From Candidatus Magasanikiibacteriota bacterium (GTDB taxonomy: Bacteria > Patescibacteriota > Patescibacteriia > Magasanikbacterales > UBA10003), in assembly GCA_026396495.1 (NCBI GenBank), contig JAPLWR010000019.1, positions 1-6,479 of the forward strand: a stretch of DNA of 6,479 nt. Reading direction: 5' to 3'. How positions within the stretch are numbered: position 1 is the stretch's first letter; each line of letters begins with the position of its first letter. A program made the position numbers and the translations under genes. Below the pieces are notes generated by a model. That model did no database searches and was not told the origin of the DNA. It saw only the letters and a list, made by a program, of their open reading frames with translations. Positions 1-5,231 of this stretch are shown piece by piece.

Positions 1-1038
1 CTCATGTCTATGAAGAGCAAAGGCAATTGTATAATCCAACTCTTCAAAAAGAAAATCCGCTGACTCGGCGTTTGAAAGTTCACACTTGATTCTTTCCATC
101 GACTGAAAAATTTCAAACAGTCGATTAGTATCAATGAGTTCTTCCAAACGACGGATGGCTTGAGGGTCATCTACCCGTCCTCTTATCTCACGCAAATAAC
201 CACGGATTTGTCTATCACGCAGCTGGGGCAAAAGATGCCAACCTTTCAATTTGTGGGTAATGGTGGTAGGTAAAGGAAGTGACCCCCCATCACCAATACT
301 CAAATTAACTCCCCGCCCAAAATAGTGGGCGATTTTATCCCAAACCAACATGGAGTCAAAAGTATCTCCACCGACATAAACTCCGCTAAGGGAGAGAATG
401 TCGCTCCTGCGATCACGATTAGAGGAAACATTTCCACCAGTCAATTTAATGACTGTGAAATCAGATGTTCCCCCGCCAAAATCCCCGATCAAAACGGTTT
501 TCTTTTCCCCCACTCCAAGGGTGGATTCAAATGCCAAAGCTGCGGCGATTGGTTCAAATTGAAAAACAATCTTGTTAAAACCAGCCAAAGAAGCAGCGCT
601 TCTCAAACGATCTTCAGCAAGTTGCTCCTCGCCAGGATTGGTAGAGAACATCACCGGACGACCCAACACGGCAGTATTGATAGTTTTTCCAACCTCTCTT
701 TCTGCTTTATGCTTGAGATTAGTTAGAATGATCGCTACCAAGTCTTCTACCTTATACGCCTCACCCCACACTTGTGTACTAGTAAAAACTTCCATAGGCA
801 AAAGAGTCTTGATAGAACGCATGAATCTTCCATCTGTGCAATCCTCCACATACTTTCGGACTGCTTCCTGACCAACACTTACTTTTCTGCGCCGATCAAA
901 AAACAAGGCCGAACGGAGGATATCCAGGGGTTTACCTTCATTGTCAGTATCCACACTCACAACCCTCACACGTCCACCATCATTGATGGCAATAGCCGAA
1001 TTAGTGGTCCCAAAATCAACACCAAAGATGATTTCCAT
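1..1038 (-). CDS. YegD-like Hsp70-family ATPase (C-terminus outside window)
   Basis: The first 346 residues of an Hsp70/actin-fold ATPase are present; the reading frame runs open off the left edge. The phosphate-1 loop is FGVDFGTTNSAIAI (residues 5-18) and the phosphate-2 loop is GDFGGGTSDFTV (185-196). Between them, LGRPVMF (125-131) and FQFEPIAAALAFE (159-171) closely match the E. coli YegD pattern (IGRPINF, FQYEPVAAGLDYE). YegD-type proteins are Hsp70 relatives of about 450 residues without the usual C-terminal substrate-binding region; their clients are poorly known. Roughly the last 100 residues, including the adenosine-binding motif, are missing from the window, so the lack of a substrate-binding domain cannot be confirmed. 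The ATG is well supported: AGGAGG lies at 1045-1050, 6 nt upstream. The gene starts 51 nt after the Nudix stop with no terminator between, so co-transcription with it is plausible. Family is sure; subfamily fairly sure. Confidence 0.9.
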   Translation of the reverse strand, partial: MEIIFGVDFGTTNSAIAINDGGRVRVVSVDTDNEGKPLDILRSALFFDRRRKVSVGQEAVRKYVEDCTDGRFMRSIKTLLPMEVFTSTQVWGEAYKVEDLVAIILTNLKHKAEREVGKTINTAVLGRPVMFSTNPGEEQLAEDRLRSAASLAGFNKIVFQFEPIAAALAFESTLGVGEKKTVLIGDFGGGTSDFTVIKLTGGNVSSNRDRRSDILSLSGVYVGGDTFDSMLVWDKIAHYFGRGVNLSIGDGGSLPLPTTITHKLKGWHLLPQLRDRQIRGYLREIRGRVDDPQAIRRLEELIDTNRLFEIFQSMERIKCELSNAESADFLFEELDYTIAFALHRHE

Positions 1039-1089
1039 CTTTGACCTCCTGTTTATATTTTGAAAGAACTTTTTATAAACTTAACCCAA

Positions 1090-1542
1090 CTAATTAATTT
1101 TGTCAAAACCTTCAAAGCCCTCCTGTTTCTGTAAAGAAAGGGACTTTAAAACATAAGGAGCCATAAAATCATCGGCTGAAAACTTTTCAATTTCTTCATA
1201 ACTAAACCATCTTGCTTCAGTTATTAATTCATCAACAATGACATGCTCTACACGAGGAACATCCTTCCCTAAATATTTTGTATAAAAAACAAATAACATC
1301 CTGGTTTTATCTTCTTCACCATATTGGAAAATCTTTTTCAAAAAAACTTCACCCACTTCAAGTCCCACCTCTTCTTTAACCTCTCTTTTAACACAATCTT
1401 CCAATGTTTCTTTTGGATTATCAAAAGTACCTTTTATGATATTCCACTTGAGGCCCTTTTCTTTCTCATACTGTTCCTTAAGTAATAAAATTTCATTTTT
1501 ACTGTTGACGATCACAGCAGCAACTTTTAAAGTTACACTCAT
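1090..1542 (-). CDS. Nudix hydrolase
   Basis: A 150-residue Nudix-fold protein, a family that hydrolyses nucleoside diphosphates linked to another group, such as (d)NTPs, ADP-ribose, NDP-sugars or dinucleoside polyphosphates. The signature helix is clear: E45, then seven residues, then REVKEEVG (53-60), which supplies the metal-binding glutamates. The loop before it, KGTFDNPKE (37-45), has one more residue between the conserved Gly38 and Glu45 than the canonical GX5E, a small departure. W33 before the loop is typical. An in-frame ATG at 1593 would give 167 residues, but it adds a basic tail unlike Nudix N-termini and overlaps the upstream methyltransferase gene; MSVTLKVAAVIV from 1542 looks like a usual first strand and leaves a 13-nt gap. 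Neither start has a good Shine-Dalgarno site, so translational coupling to the upstream gene is likely. The substrate cannot be predicted. Confidence 0.88.
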   Translation of the reverse strand: MSVTLKVAAVIVNSKNEILLLKEQYEKEKGLKWNIIKGTFDNPKETLEDCVKREVKEEVGLEVGEVFLKKIFQYGEEDKTRMLFVFYTKYLGKDVPRVEHVIVDELITEARWFSYEEIEKFSADDFMAPYVLKSLSLQKQEGFEGFDKIN

Positions 1543-1555
1543 ATTTTTGTAATTT

Positions 1556-3166
1556 CTAAAATAAATATACGATGAAAAAAACTTTCGCCGCATTTTTGAA
1601 ATAAATATTTTGGATAGATAGTTTCAATATATTTTTTTCTTTTTCTCCACCACAACGTATATTTTTTAAATAATACGCAACGATTCTGCAATTTAATTTA
1701 TTTTTTTTACAAATATCTTGTGTCTTTTCTAATAAAAAATCAAAAATCAAAAGGTAAAGTTTACCGTCTTTATTTATATAAAGAGTAAACCCATTGAGTA
1801 TCCGCCTTACCGCCTCCAACCCATCTTTACCCGCCACATCATGAACTTCTCCGCCGGAACACGAGGGTAACTGGGGTGGATTACTAATAATTATATCAAA
1901 TTTTTTCTTCTGATTCAAAGCGGAATAGATATCACTAACTAAATATTCAACACCCCCCTTACTATACTCTTTTTTACTAAATTCAATTGCTTTTTTATCT
2001 ATATCAATAGCCACGACTTCTTTAGCTCCAAAAATTTTAGCATGCTGGGCAATATAACCAAAGTAACCAGTACCAATATCCAAAACTTTTTTATCTTTGA
2101 ATTCTATATCCTTCAAGGCATTTACAAAAAACAAGCCGCTTTTTGGTAAATCCAAATTTGTCTCAATTGGTACTTGAATGTTAACAAATTCAGACAATTT
2201 ATAAAATTTTTTACCATCCTGGTCCGCAATTTCAGCAATTTTTATTGGTTCAACATTTTTAATCACAAAATCAAATTCTAATTCCTTTTTAGAAAGAATG
2301 ATGTTGCGAGAGCAAACCTCACCTAATCTAAACATTTCAATAATTTCCTTTTTAACAAACCACTCAATATCTGTTACTTGTAAAAGTTTTTTTAATTTTA
2401 AATCCCAATAATAAACGAAAAATTTTTCCTCTTTAATAAAAGAAAAAAGATCTTCTAACTTACAATAATCTCTTAAATGTTGCGGGGCATACTCAAACTG
2501 AATTATAAGCTGGTCATCGGCTGATGATATTAATTGCTTCATACCTTTTAAAACCTCAAATTCACAACCTTCAACATCAATCTTAATATAAGCAACGTCT
2601 TTACTTGGTTTTTTTTGATCAACTAAAAATTCATCGACCCTGATCATTTTTATCTTTTCCAATCCGTCTGTATTCTCTTTTCCTCTGGCAACACAATGCT
2701 GGCCAGGACTAAAGCTCCTTTTTAAAAAAACGGCGGTATTTTTATTACCAACCGCCAGATTAAAACAATCAACATTTTTAATTTTATTCAAAACAATATT
2801 TTCACACAACATTTTATAATTTTTTTCTTCTGGTTCAAAAGCTAAAACTCTCCCATTAGCTCCCACAACTTCAGATAAGAGTAAGGAATAATACCCTAGA
2901 CAAGCCCCTATATCCAAAACTATTTTATCTTTTAGATTTATTTTTTTTAATAAAGAAACTTCTAATGGTTCGTAACAACCTTCAAAAGCTAGCTCCAAGG
3001 AATGCCCTGTTTTATGAAGTTTCATTTTAAAACCCTGGACAGAGGTGACTGAAGTCACAAAAACTAAACCAAAAAAATTCCTTAAAAATTTAAAACCTTT
3101 ATGCTTTTTTACGGCCGATCTGCTGATCAATGGTCTAAATATTTTAAACAAAAGTTTTTTAAACAT
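1556..3166 (-). CDS. Two-domain SAM-dependent methyltransferase: FkbM-type plus NPPQ-type
   Basis: A 536-residue protein holding two Rossmann-fold methyltransferase domains in tandem. The first (about 55-295) is FkbM-like: SAM loop VLDIGACLGYYS (83-94), acidic ribose contact FEPEEKN (110-116), and the family hallmark IKIDVEGCEFEVLKGM (194-209). FkbM relatives usually O-methylate sugars or polyketides. The second (about 320-520) has SAM loop VLDIGTGYFGY (361-371), VVAIDID (384-390) and SNPPQLP (428-434). An NPP[Y/F/Q]-type motif marks enzymes methylating planar amide or amino nitrogens (PrmC/HemK, RsmC and related). The N-terminal 40 residues are basic and hydrophobic, with no convincing signal peptide. 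The start has no clear Shine-Dalgarno site. DNA is very AT-rich (one 60-base stretch near 1681 has about 18% G+C), unlike the genes to the right. The reading frame is uninterrupted across both domains. Domain families are confident; substrates are unknown. Confidence 0.85.
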   Translation of the reverse strand: MFKKLLFKIFRPLISRSAVKKHKGFKFLRNFFGLVFVTSVTSVQGFKMKLHKTGHSLELAFEGCYEPLEVSLLKKINLKDKIVLDIGACLGYYSLLLSEVVGANGRVLAFEPEEKNYKMLCENIVLNKIKNVDCFNLAVGNKNTAVFLKRSFSPGQHCVARGKENTDGLEKIKMIRVDEFLVDQKKPSKDVAYIKIDVEGCEFEVLKGMKQLISSADDQLIIQFEYAPQHLRDYCKLEDLFSFIKEEKFFVYYWDLKLKKLLQVTDIEWFVKKEIIEMFRLGEVCSRNIILSKKELEFDFVIKNVEPIKIAEIADQDGKKFYKLSEFVNIQVPIETNLDLPKSGLFFVNALKDIEFKDKKVLDIGTGYFGYIAQHAKIFGAKEVVAIDIDKKAIEFSKKEYSKGGVEYLVSDIYSALNQKKKFDIIISNPPQLPSCSGGEVHDVAGKDGLEAVRRILNGFTLYINKDGKLYLLIFDFLLEKTQDICKKNKLNCRIVAYYLKNIRCGGEKEKNILKLSIQNIYFKNAAKVFFIVYLF

Positions 3167-3173
3167 AATTTAT

Positions 3174-3218
3174 AAAAAGTGGAGAGCTACAGACGAAGTT
3201 TATCGTCAATAACTCTCC
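3174..3218 (-). terminator. Probable Rho-independent terminator after the NDK-like gene
   Basis: Directly after the TAA of the NDK-like gene an imperfect hairpin forms: outer stem GGAGAG/CTCTCC (3213-3218 with 3181-3186), a C/A mismatch and two further pairs, a small internal loop, then inner stem GACGA/TCGTC (3203-3207 with 3192-3196) around a 6-nt loop. On the minus strand it is followed by ACTTTTTATA. The interrupted stem makes it weaker than the other terminators here, so some read-through into the methyltransferase gene is possible; no good promoter is visible between the two genes. Confidence 0.6.
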
Positions 3219-3671
3219 TTAAAAAAATACGCCATTCTTAGCGTCTGAAAACTCCGTCTCACCAAAAAAACACTTCGTAGTCTCTTCTGATTCGGCGTTA
3301 GAATCAGTTGAGTGAAAAATGAATTCAAAACTGCCTTCATCTTTCTTGTATTTTTGACGCAACCCGGTTGCCAAAGCCACACCGTCTTCGAACCTAAATT
3401 TTCCTTTGATTGAATTTACTTTCCCATGTATGCCTTCAGCAGCCAGAAGAACAAACTCAGACTCACCACCAATGAAACATTCAACAATCCTAGGAAAAAA
3501 ATCAGCGGTGACCAGCTTAGGATATAATTGCCTAACGTGCTGGAGAGTTAGACTTATTCTGCGCTGCATAAGAACATGAAAAGGTGTTGCTTGTCTGATG
3601 TCAAAAAGTATACTTTCAACCAAACCTGATTGTACCGTGTATGGCGTAAAAAGAACCACCACGTAATCCAT
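3219..3671 (-). CDS. Degenerate nucleoside diphosphate kinase homologue
   Basis: A 150-residue protein whose landmarks follow nucleoside diphosphate kinase (NDK) in order. VVLFTPYTVQSGLV (5-18) parallels the NDK strand IMIKPDGVQRGLV; DFFPRIVECFIGG (57-69) parallels PFFPGLVEYMTSG; and FIFHSTDSNAES (117-128) parallels VIHGSDSVES, which contains the phosphohistidine. NDKs move the gamma-phosphate between nucleotides through that His. Here a His is retained (H120), but the nucleotide-site Lys of KPDG is Thr9, the Asp-Gly after it is Tyr-Thr, and the Asn three residues before the His is Phe. The GTIRG segment is replaced by a different sequence in which an Arg (R105) may be equivalent. Length is normal for the family. 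AGGAGG at 3677-3682 sits 5 nt before the ATG, and a consensus-like promoter precedes it, so the gene looks expressed rather than decayed. Ordinary kinase activity is doubtful. Homology is inferred from motifs, not alignment scores. Confidence 0.78.
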   Translation of the reverse strand: MDYVVVLFTPYTVQSGLVESILFDIRQATPFHVLMQRRISLTLQHVRQLYPKLVTADFFPRIVECFIGGESEFVLLAAEGIHGKVNSIKGKFRFEDGVALATGLRQKYKKDEGSFEFIFHSTDSNAESEETTKCFFGETEFSDAKNGVFF

Positions 3672-3709
3672 TTAGCCCTCCTTTTGCCTTGCTATTTTAG
3701 TAACGTTTT

Positions 3710-3738
3710 ATTTTAACGATCTTCCTTATAAATGTCAA
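3710..3738 (-). promoter_or_regulatory. Sigma70-type promoter of the NDK-like gene
   Basis: On the minus strand TTGACA (3733-3738) is followed after exactly 17 nt by TAAAAT (3710-3715). Transcription would start near 3703, giving a leader of about 30 nt with AGGAGG before the ATG. The -35 box belongs to the duplicated terminator-promoter repeat. Confidence 0.8.
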
Positions 3739-3807
3739 TAGTTAAATAAAAACACCAAGCATTGCACTTGGTGAAGTAAGACTACCCCCAACTGTTACGG
3801 TTTGGGG
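3730..3807 (-). repeat. Terminator-promoter repeat, copy 1
   Basis: First of two copies of an intergenic module (the other is at 4137-4216). Reading along the minus strand it holds a first hairpin (3786-3807), a 12-nt spacer, a second hairpin (3753-3773), a T-rich tract and a TTGACA -35 box. From 3730 to 3773 it matches copy 2 except for one substitution and a 2-nt length difference at the base of the stem. The first hairpin is related but diverged: its loops are gttac here and gttgc in copy 2, and both right arms read cggttt then gggt around one varying base. It begins immediately after the stop codon of the 75-residue membrane protein gene. Confidence 0.85.
3744..3773 (-). terminator. Rho-independent terminator of the 75-residue protein gene
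   Basis: A perfect 7-bp stem CACCAAG/CTTGGTG with a 7-nt loop (3753-3773) is followed on the minus strand by TTTTTATTT. The plus strand has no T tract after the stem, so it works only leftward. A second hairpin (cccc/gggg extended by A-T pairs, 3786-3807) stands upstream of it, between the stop codon and the terminator, giving a double-hairpin 3' end. Confidence 0.85.
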
Positions 3808-4035
3808 TTAAGATGGAACGGAGTTGGGTTTTGACCAAAGAACAAGACCAGAAAAACCTGAACCAACCAAGGCCACTACGGCCAGCAAGGAAAAAGAGTC
3901 AATAGCGATACAGCCAAAAATAGCTACCCAAAATAAAACTACAAGTAGAATCTTGGTAAAATGATTAAGACCCCCAAACCAAACTCCAAACCTCAAACGA
4001 AAGCTTTCAATAGACAAAAGAGTTGCCTGAGTCAT
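3808..4035 (-). CDS. Small two-helix membrane protein of unknown function
   Basis: A 75-residue protein that I do not recognise. After a 26-residue N-terminal part with three arginines or more and few acidic residues, two hydrophobic segments follow: about 27-46 (TKILLVVLFWVAIFGCIAI) and about 48-67 (SFSLLAVVALVGSGFSGLVLW), separated by a single-residue-scale turn with an Asp. It ends in a short polar tail, KPNSVPS. This pattern fits a helical hairpin in the membrane with both ends on the same, probably cytoplasmic, side. Coding status rests on a dedicated promoter, a Shine-Dalgarno GAGG (4043-4046) 7 nt from the ATG, and a terminator right after its stop. No catalytic or binding motif is visible. 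The neighbouring 259-residue gene also encodes a membrane protein and is linked to it by the same repeat family, but a shared function is only a guess. Confidence 0.75.
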   Translation of the reverse strand: MTQATLLSIESFRLRFGVWFGGLNHFTKILLVVLFWVAIFGCIAIDSFSLLAVVALVGSGFSGLVLWSKPNSVPS

Positions 4036-4042
4036 AATCTTT

Positions 4043-4061
4043 CCTCACTTCTAAGTGGAGG
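4043..4061 (-). promoter_or_regulatory. Hairpin covering the ribosome binding site of the 75-residue protein gene
   Basis: In the leader RNA CCTCCACTT (4061-4053) can fold onto AAGTGAGG (4050-4043) with one bulged C and a small loop. This pairs the GAGG Shine-Dalgarno element that precedes the ATG at 4035. The stem is short (3 + 4 pairs), so any effect on translation is likely modest; regulation is inferred only. Confidence 0.4.
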
Positions 4062-4115
4062 TAAATTGATCTTCAAAGACCATCCACCAACAATTGATCG
4101 TCTTGTTGATGCCCC

Positions 4116-4145
4116 ATCTTAACTATTTTTAAAGACAAATGTCAA
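4116..4145 (-). promoter_or_regulatory. Promoter of the 75-residue membrane protein gene
   Basis: Minus-strand TTGACA (4140-4145) lies in copy 2 of the repeat. The best -10 is TAAGAT (4116-4121) after 18 nt; TTAAGA after 17 nt is an alternative. The -10 is a weaker match than those of the other two promoters. The predicted leader is about 70 nt and contains the direct repeat GATCAATT twice. Confidence 0.65.
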
Positions 4146-4216
4146 TAGTCAAATAAAAAACCACCAAGCATTGCACTTGGTGGCGCGGAGTTACCTAAAA
4201 CCGTTGCGGTTTAGGG
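4137..4216 (-). repeat. Terminator-promoter repeat, copy 2
   Basis: Second copy of the module at 3730-3807, offset by 407 bp. Its first hairpin (4194-4215) has arms cctaaa-acc and ggttt-agg around loop gttgc; the T-A pair 4196/4213 replaces the C-G pair 3789/3804 of copy 1, a compensatory change that keeps the stem paired. The second hairpin and the -35 box are almost unchanged. It lies 15 nt after the stop codon of the 259-residue protein gene. Confidence 0.85.
4151..4183 (-). terminator. Rho-independent terminator of the 259-residue protein gene
   Basis: A perfect 8-bp stem CCACCAAG/CTTGGTGG with a 7-nt loop (4161-4183) is followed on the minus strand by TTTTTTATTT. As in copy 1, a further hairpin (4194-4215) precedes it. 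Confidence 0.88.
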
Positions 4217-4230
4217 TGGTTAGTAGCTGA

Positions 4231-5010
4231 TCACTTGAACAACATCCACGAGAAGTTGGGGTGATCACGAAGGAAGACCTTCTGATCAACATCCCGAGAG
4301 AGAAGCAGGGAAACCCAACTCAATGCCGCCAGGAGGACGGCCACCTCGACCAACACAACCAGAAATCCCAGCCAAGAACACGTTTGAAGGTTGGAGTTGG
4401 TGACGTGCCAGGCGCAGAACTTGCGCCAGCCCGTGATGATCTTCTTCATCAGCGGACGGTTCATCAAGAAAACCGTGACAGTCATCCACATGTCAAACCA
4501 GTCCTGGGGCTCGACGGGAGTCGGCACCTTGACCTCAACCGCAACCTCCTTGATCTGGATGATCGGTTCGGGCAGGACGGCCGGGATCTGCGTCGCCGCG
4601 TAGCTCTTGTTCTTGACCGGCCGAAGGAAACCGGCGCGAATCGTCCGGTAGCAGTTGATGACGTCGCGGACGGTCTTGCCAGTAACGTCCACCACGTAAA
4701 CGAACACCCCGGACCGAGACTCCTTGGTGAGTTCAGCCTCGCAGTTGTCCTGCTCGTAGATGCCCAACTCCCTCATCGCACCGCAATCAAACTCGGTGCG
4801 CAGGGTGATCATCTCCACGTACGGAAGCAGGGCCTCGGGCACCTTGCCGCCGAGAGTGTTGATGGTCAGAACGAAGAAGTCACCTTCCTTGGTGAGGCCG
4901 CCGTGATCGAACGAGTAGACGGGCCACACCCTTCCCTTCTCGCTGTTGAAGTGCTTGCTGAAATCCTTGTGGTTCTCGACCTCCCCCTTCAGGTACACGC
5001 GAATGGTCAT
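4231..5010 (-). CDS. Unrecognised GC-rich protein with a C-terminal membrane segment
   Basis: A 259-residue protein matching no family I know. Residues 1-135 look like a compact alpha/beta domain: alternating strands such as DFFVLTINTL (44-53) and GVFVYVVDVTG (101-111), the latter followed by the helix KTVRDVINCYRTIRAGF (112-128). A linker rich in Pro, Val and Glu (about 142-170) follows, then a basic, Trp-rich stretch (171-202) and one strong hydrophobic helix (about 212-237), ending in a charged tail. This suggests a soluble cytoplasmic domain tethered by a single C-terminal membrane helix. Support for coding: AAGGAGGG before the ATG, a near-consensus promoter (5151-5179) and a terminator after the TGA. 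Spot counts give about 58-63% G+C, far above the flanking genes, so it may have been acquired or be under unusual selection. A long open frame on the opposite strand here (4261-5076) is a by-product of that composition. Confidence 0.75.
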   Translation of the reverse strand: MTIRVYLKGEVENHKDFSKHFNSEKGRVWPVYSFDHGGLTKEGDFFVLTINTLGGKVPEALLPYVEMITLRTEFDCGAMRELGIYEQDNCEAELTKESRSGVFVYVVDVTGKTVRDVINCYRTIRAGFLRPVKNKSYAATQIPAVLPEPIIQIKEVAVEVKVPTPVEPQDWFDMWMTVTVFLMNRPLMKKIITGWRKFCAWHVTNSNLQTCSWLGFLVVLVEVAVLLAALSWVSLLLSRDVDQKVFLRDHPNFSWMLFK

Positions 5011-5022
5011 GGCACCCTCCTT

Positions 5023-5121
5023 CTACTGCCCGGGTTTATCCTGTGTGGTGTTTTCCACCAACATCAGGGCCCTTAGGTCAGCGTGGAAGCTTGGAAAGAA
5101 CGACGCCTTTAACAGCGCCAT
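5023..5121 (-). CDS. Possible 32-residue leader peptide ORF
   Basis: In the leader of the 259-residue protein gene, an ATG (5119-5121) opens 32 codons beginning MALLKASFFPSFHADL and ending in TAG 12 nt before the main ATG, so that its stop abuts the AAGGAGGG used by the main gene. The predicted transcript starts near 5144, about 23 nt upstream of this ATG. Its own Shine-Dalgarno site is poor. It could be a coupled leader peptide or chance; it shares the GC-rich composition of the main gene. A small hairpin, AGAAC/GTTCT (5126-5139), lies at the very 5' end of the transcript. Confidence 0.3.
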   Translation of the reverse strand: MALLKASFFPSFHADLRALMLVENTTQDKPGQ

Positions 5122-5150
5122 CGCCAGAACACCCGTTCTAGCAACCAAAT

Positions 5151-5179
5151 AGTATAACACATTTTAGGCATTTTGTCAA
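5151..5179 (-). promoter_or_regulatory. Strong sigma70-type promoter of the 259-residue protein gene
   Basis: Minus-strand TTGACA (5174-5179), a 17-nt spacer, then TATACT (5151-5156): five of six -10 positions and all six -35 positions match consensus, with ideal spacing. It lies just beyond the dnaJ terminator and gives a leader of about 134 nt, much longer than that of the NDK-like gene. No operator for a known regulator is recognised. Confidence 0.88.
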
Positions 5180-5189
5180 TCCCCAGAAC

Positions 5190-5220
5190 AAAAAAATGGC
5201 CTAATTTAGGCCATTTTTTA
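5190..5220 (-). terminator. Bidirectional Rho-independent terminator of dnaK-dnaJ
   Basis: The stem TGGCCTA/TAGGCCA (5197-5203 with 5207-5213), loop ATT, is flanked by runs of A and T on both sides, extending the pairing to 13 bp. Either strand reads hairpin plus T tract, but only the minus strand has a gene to terminate: it starts 11 nt after the dnaJ stop. Confidence 0.92.
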
Positions 5221-5231
5221 TTCATCTTTTT

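Noticed and set aside
325..1044. Three overlapping plus-strand open frames
   Set aside because: They lie opposite the clearly recognisable Hsp70 coding sequence and encode nothing family-like.
1543..1593. Longer Nudix start at 1593
   Set aside because: It would add 17 basic and aromatic residues unlike the family, overlap the methyltransferase gene and has no better ribosome binding site.
3045..3058. Inverted repeat gtgact-ga-agtcac as an operator
   Set aside because: It sits inside the methyltransferase coding region and encodes the repeated Val-Thr-Ser of residues 38-42; no promoter is nearby.
3167..3209. Promoter for the methyltransferase gene using TTGACG
   Set aside because: No -10 box lies 16-18 nt downstream; the nearest TATAAA is about 29 nt away.
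4261..5076. A 271-codon plus-strand open frame opposite the orphan gene
   Set aside because: Its product is rich in His, Gln, Leu, Asp and Arg as expected from the antisense of GC-rich coding DNA, has no recognisable domain or clear Shine-Dalgarno site, whereas the minus-strand gene has promoter, Shine-Dalgarno site, membrane helix and terminator.
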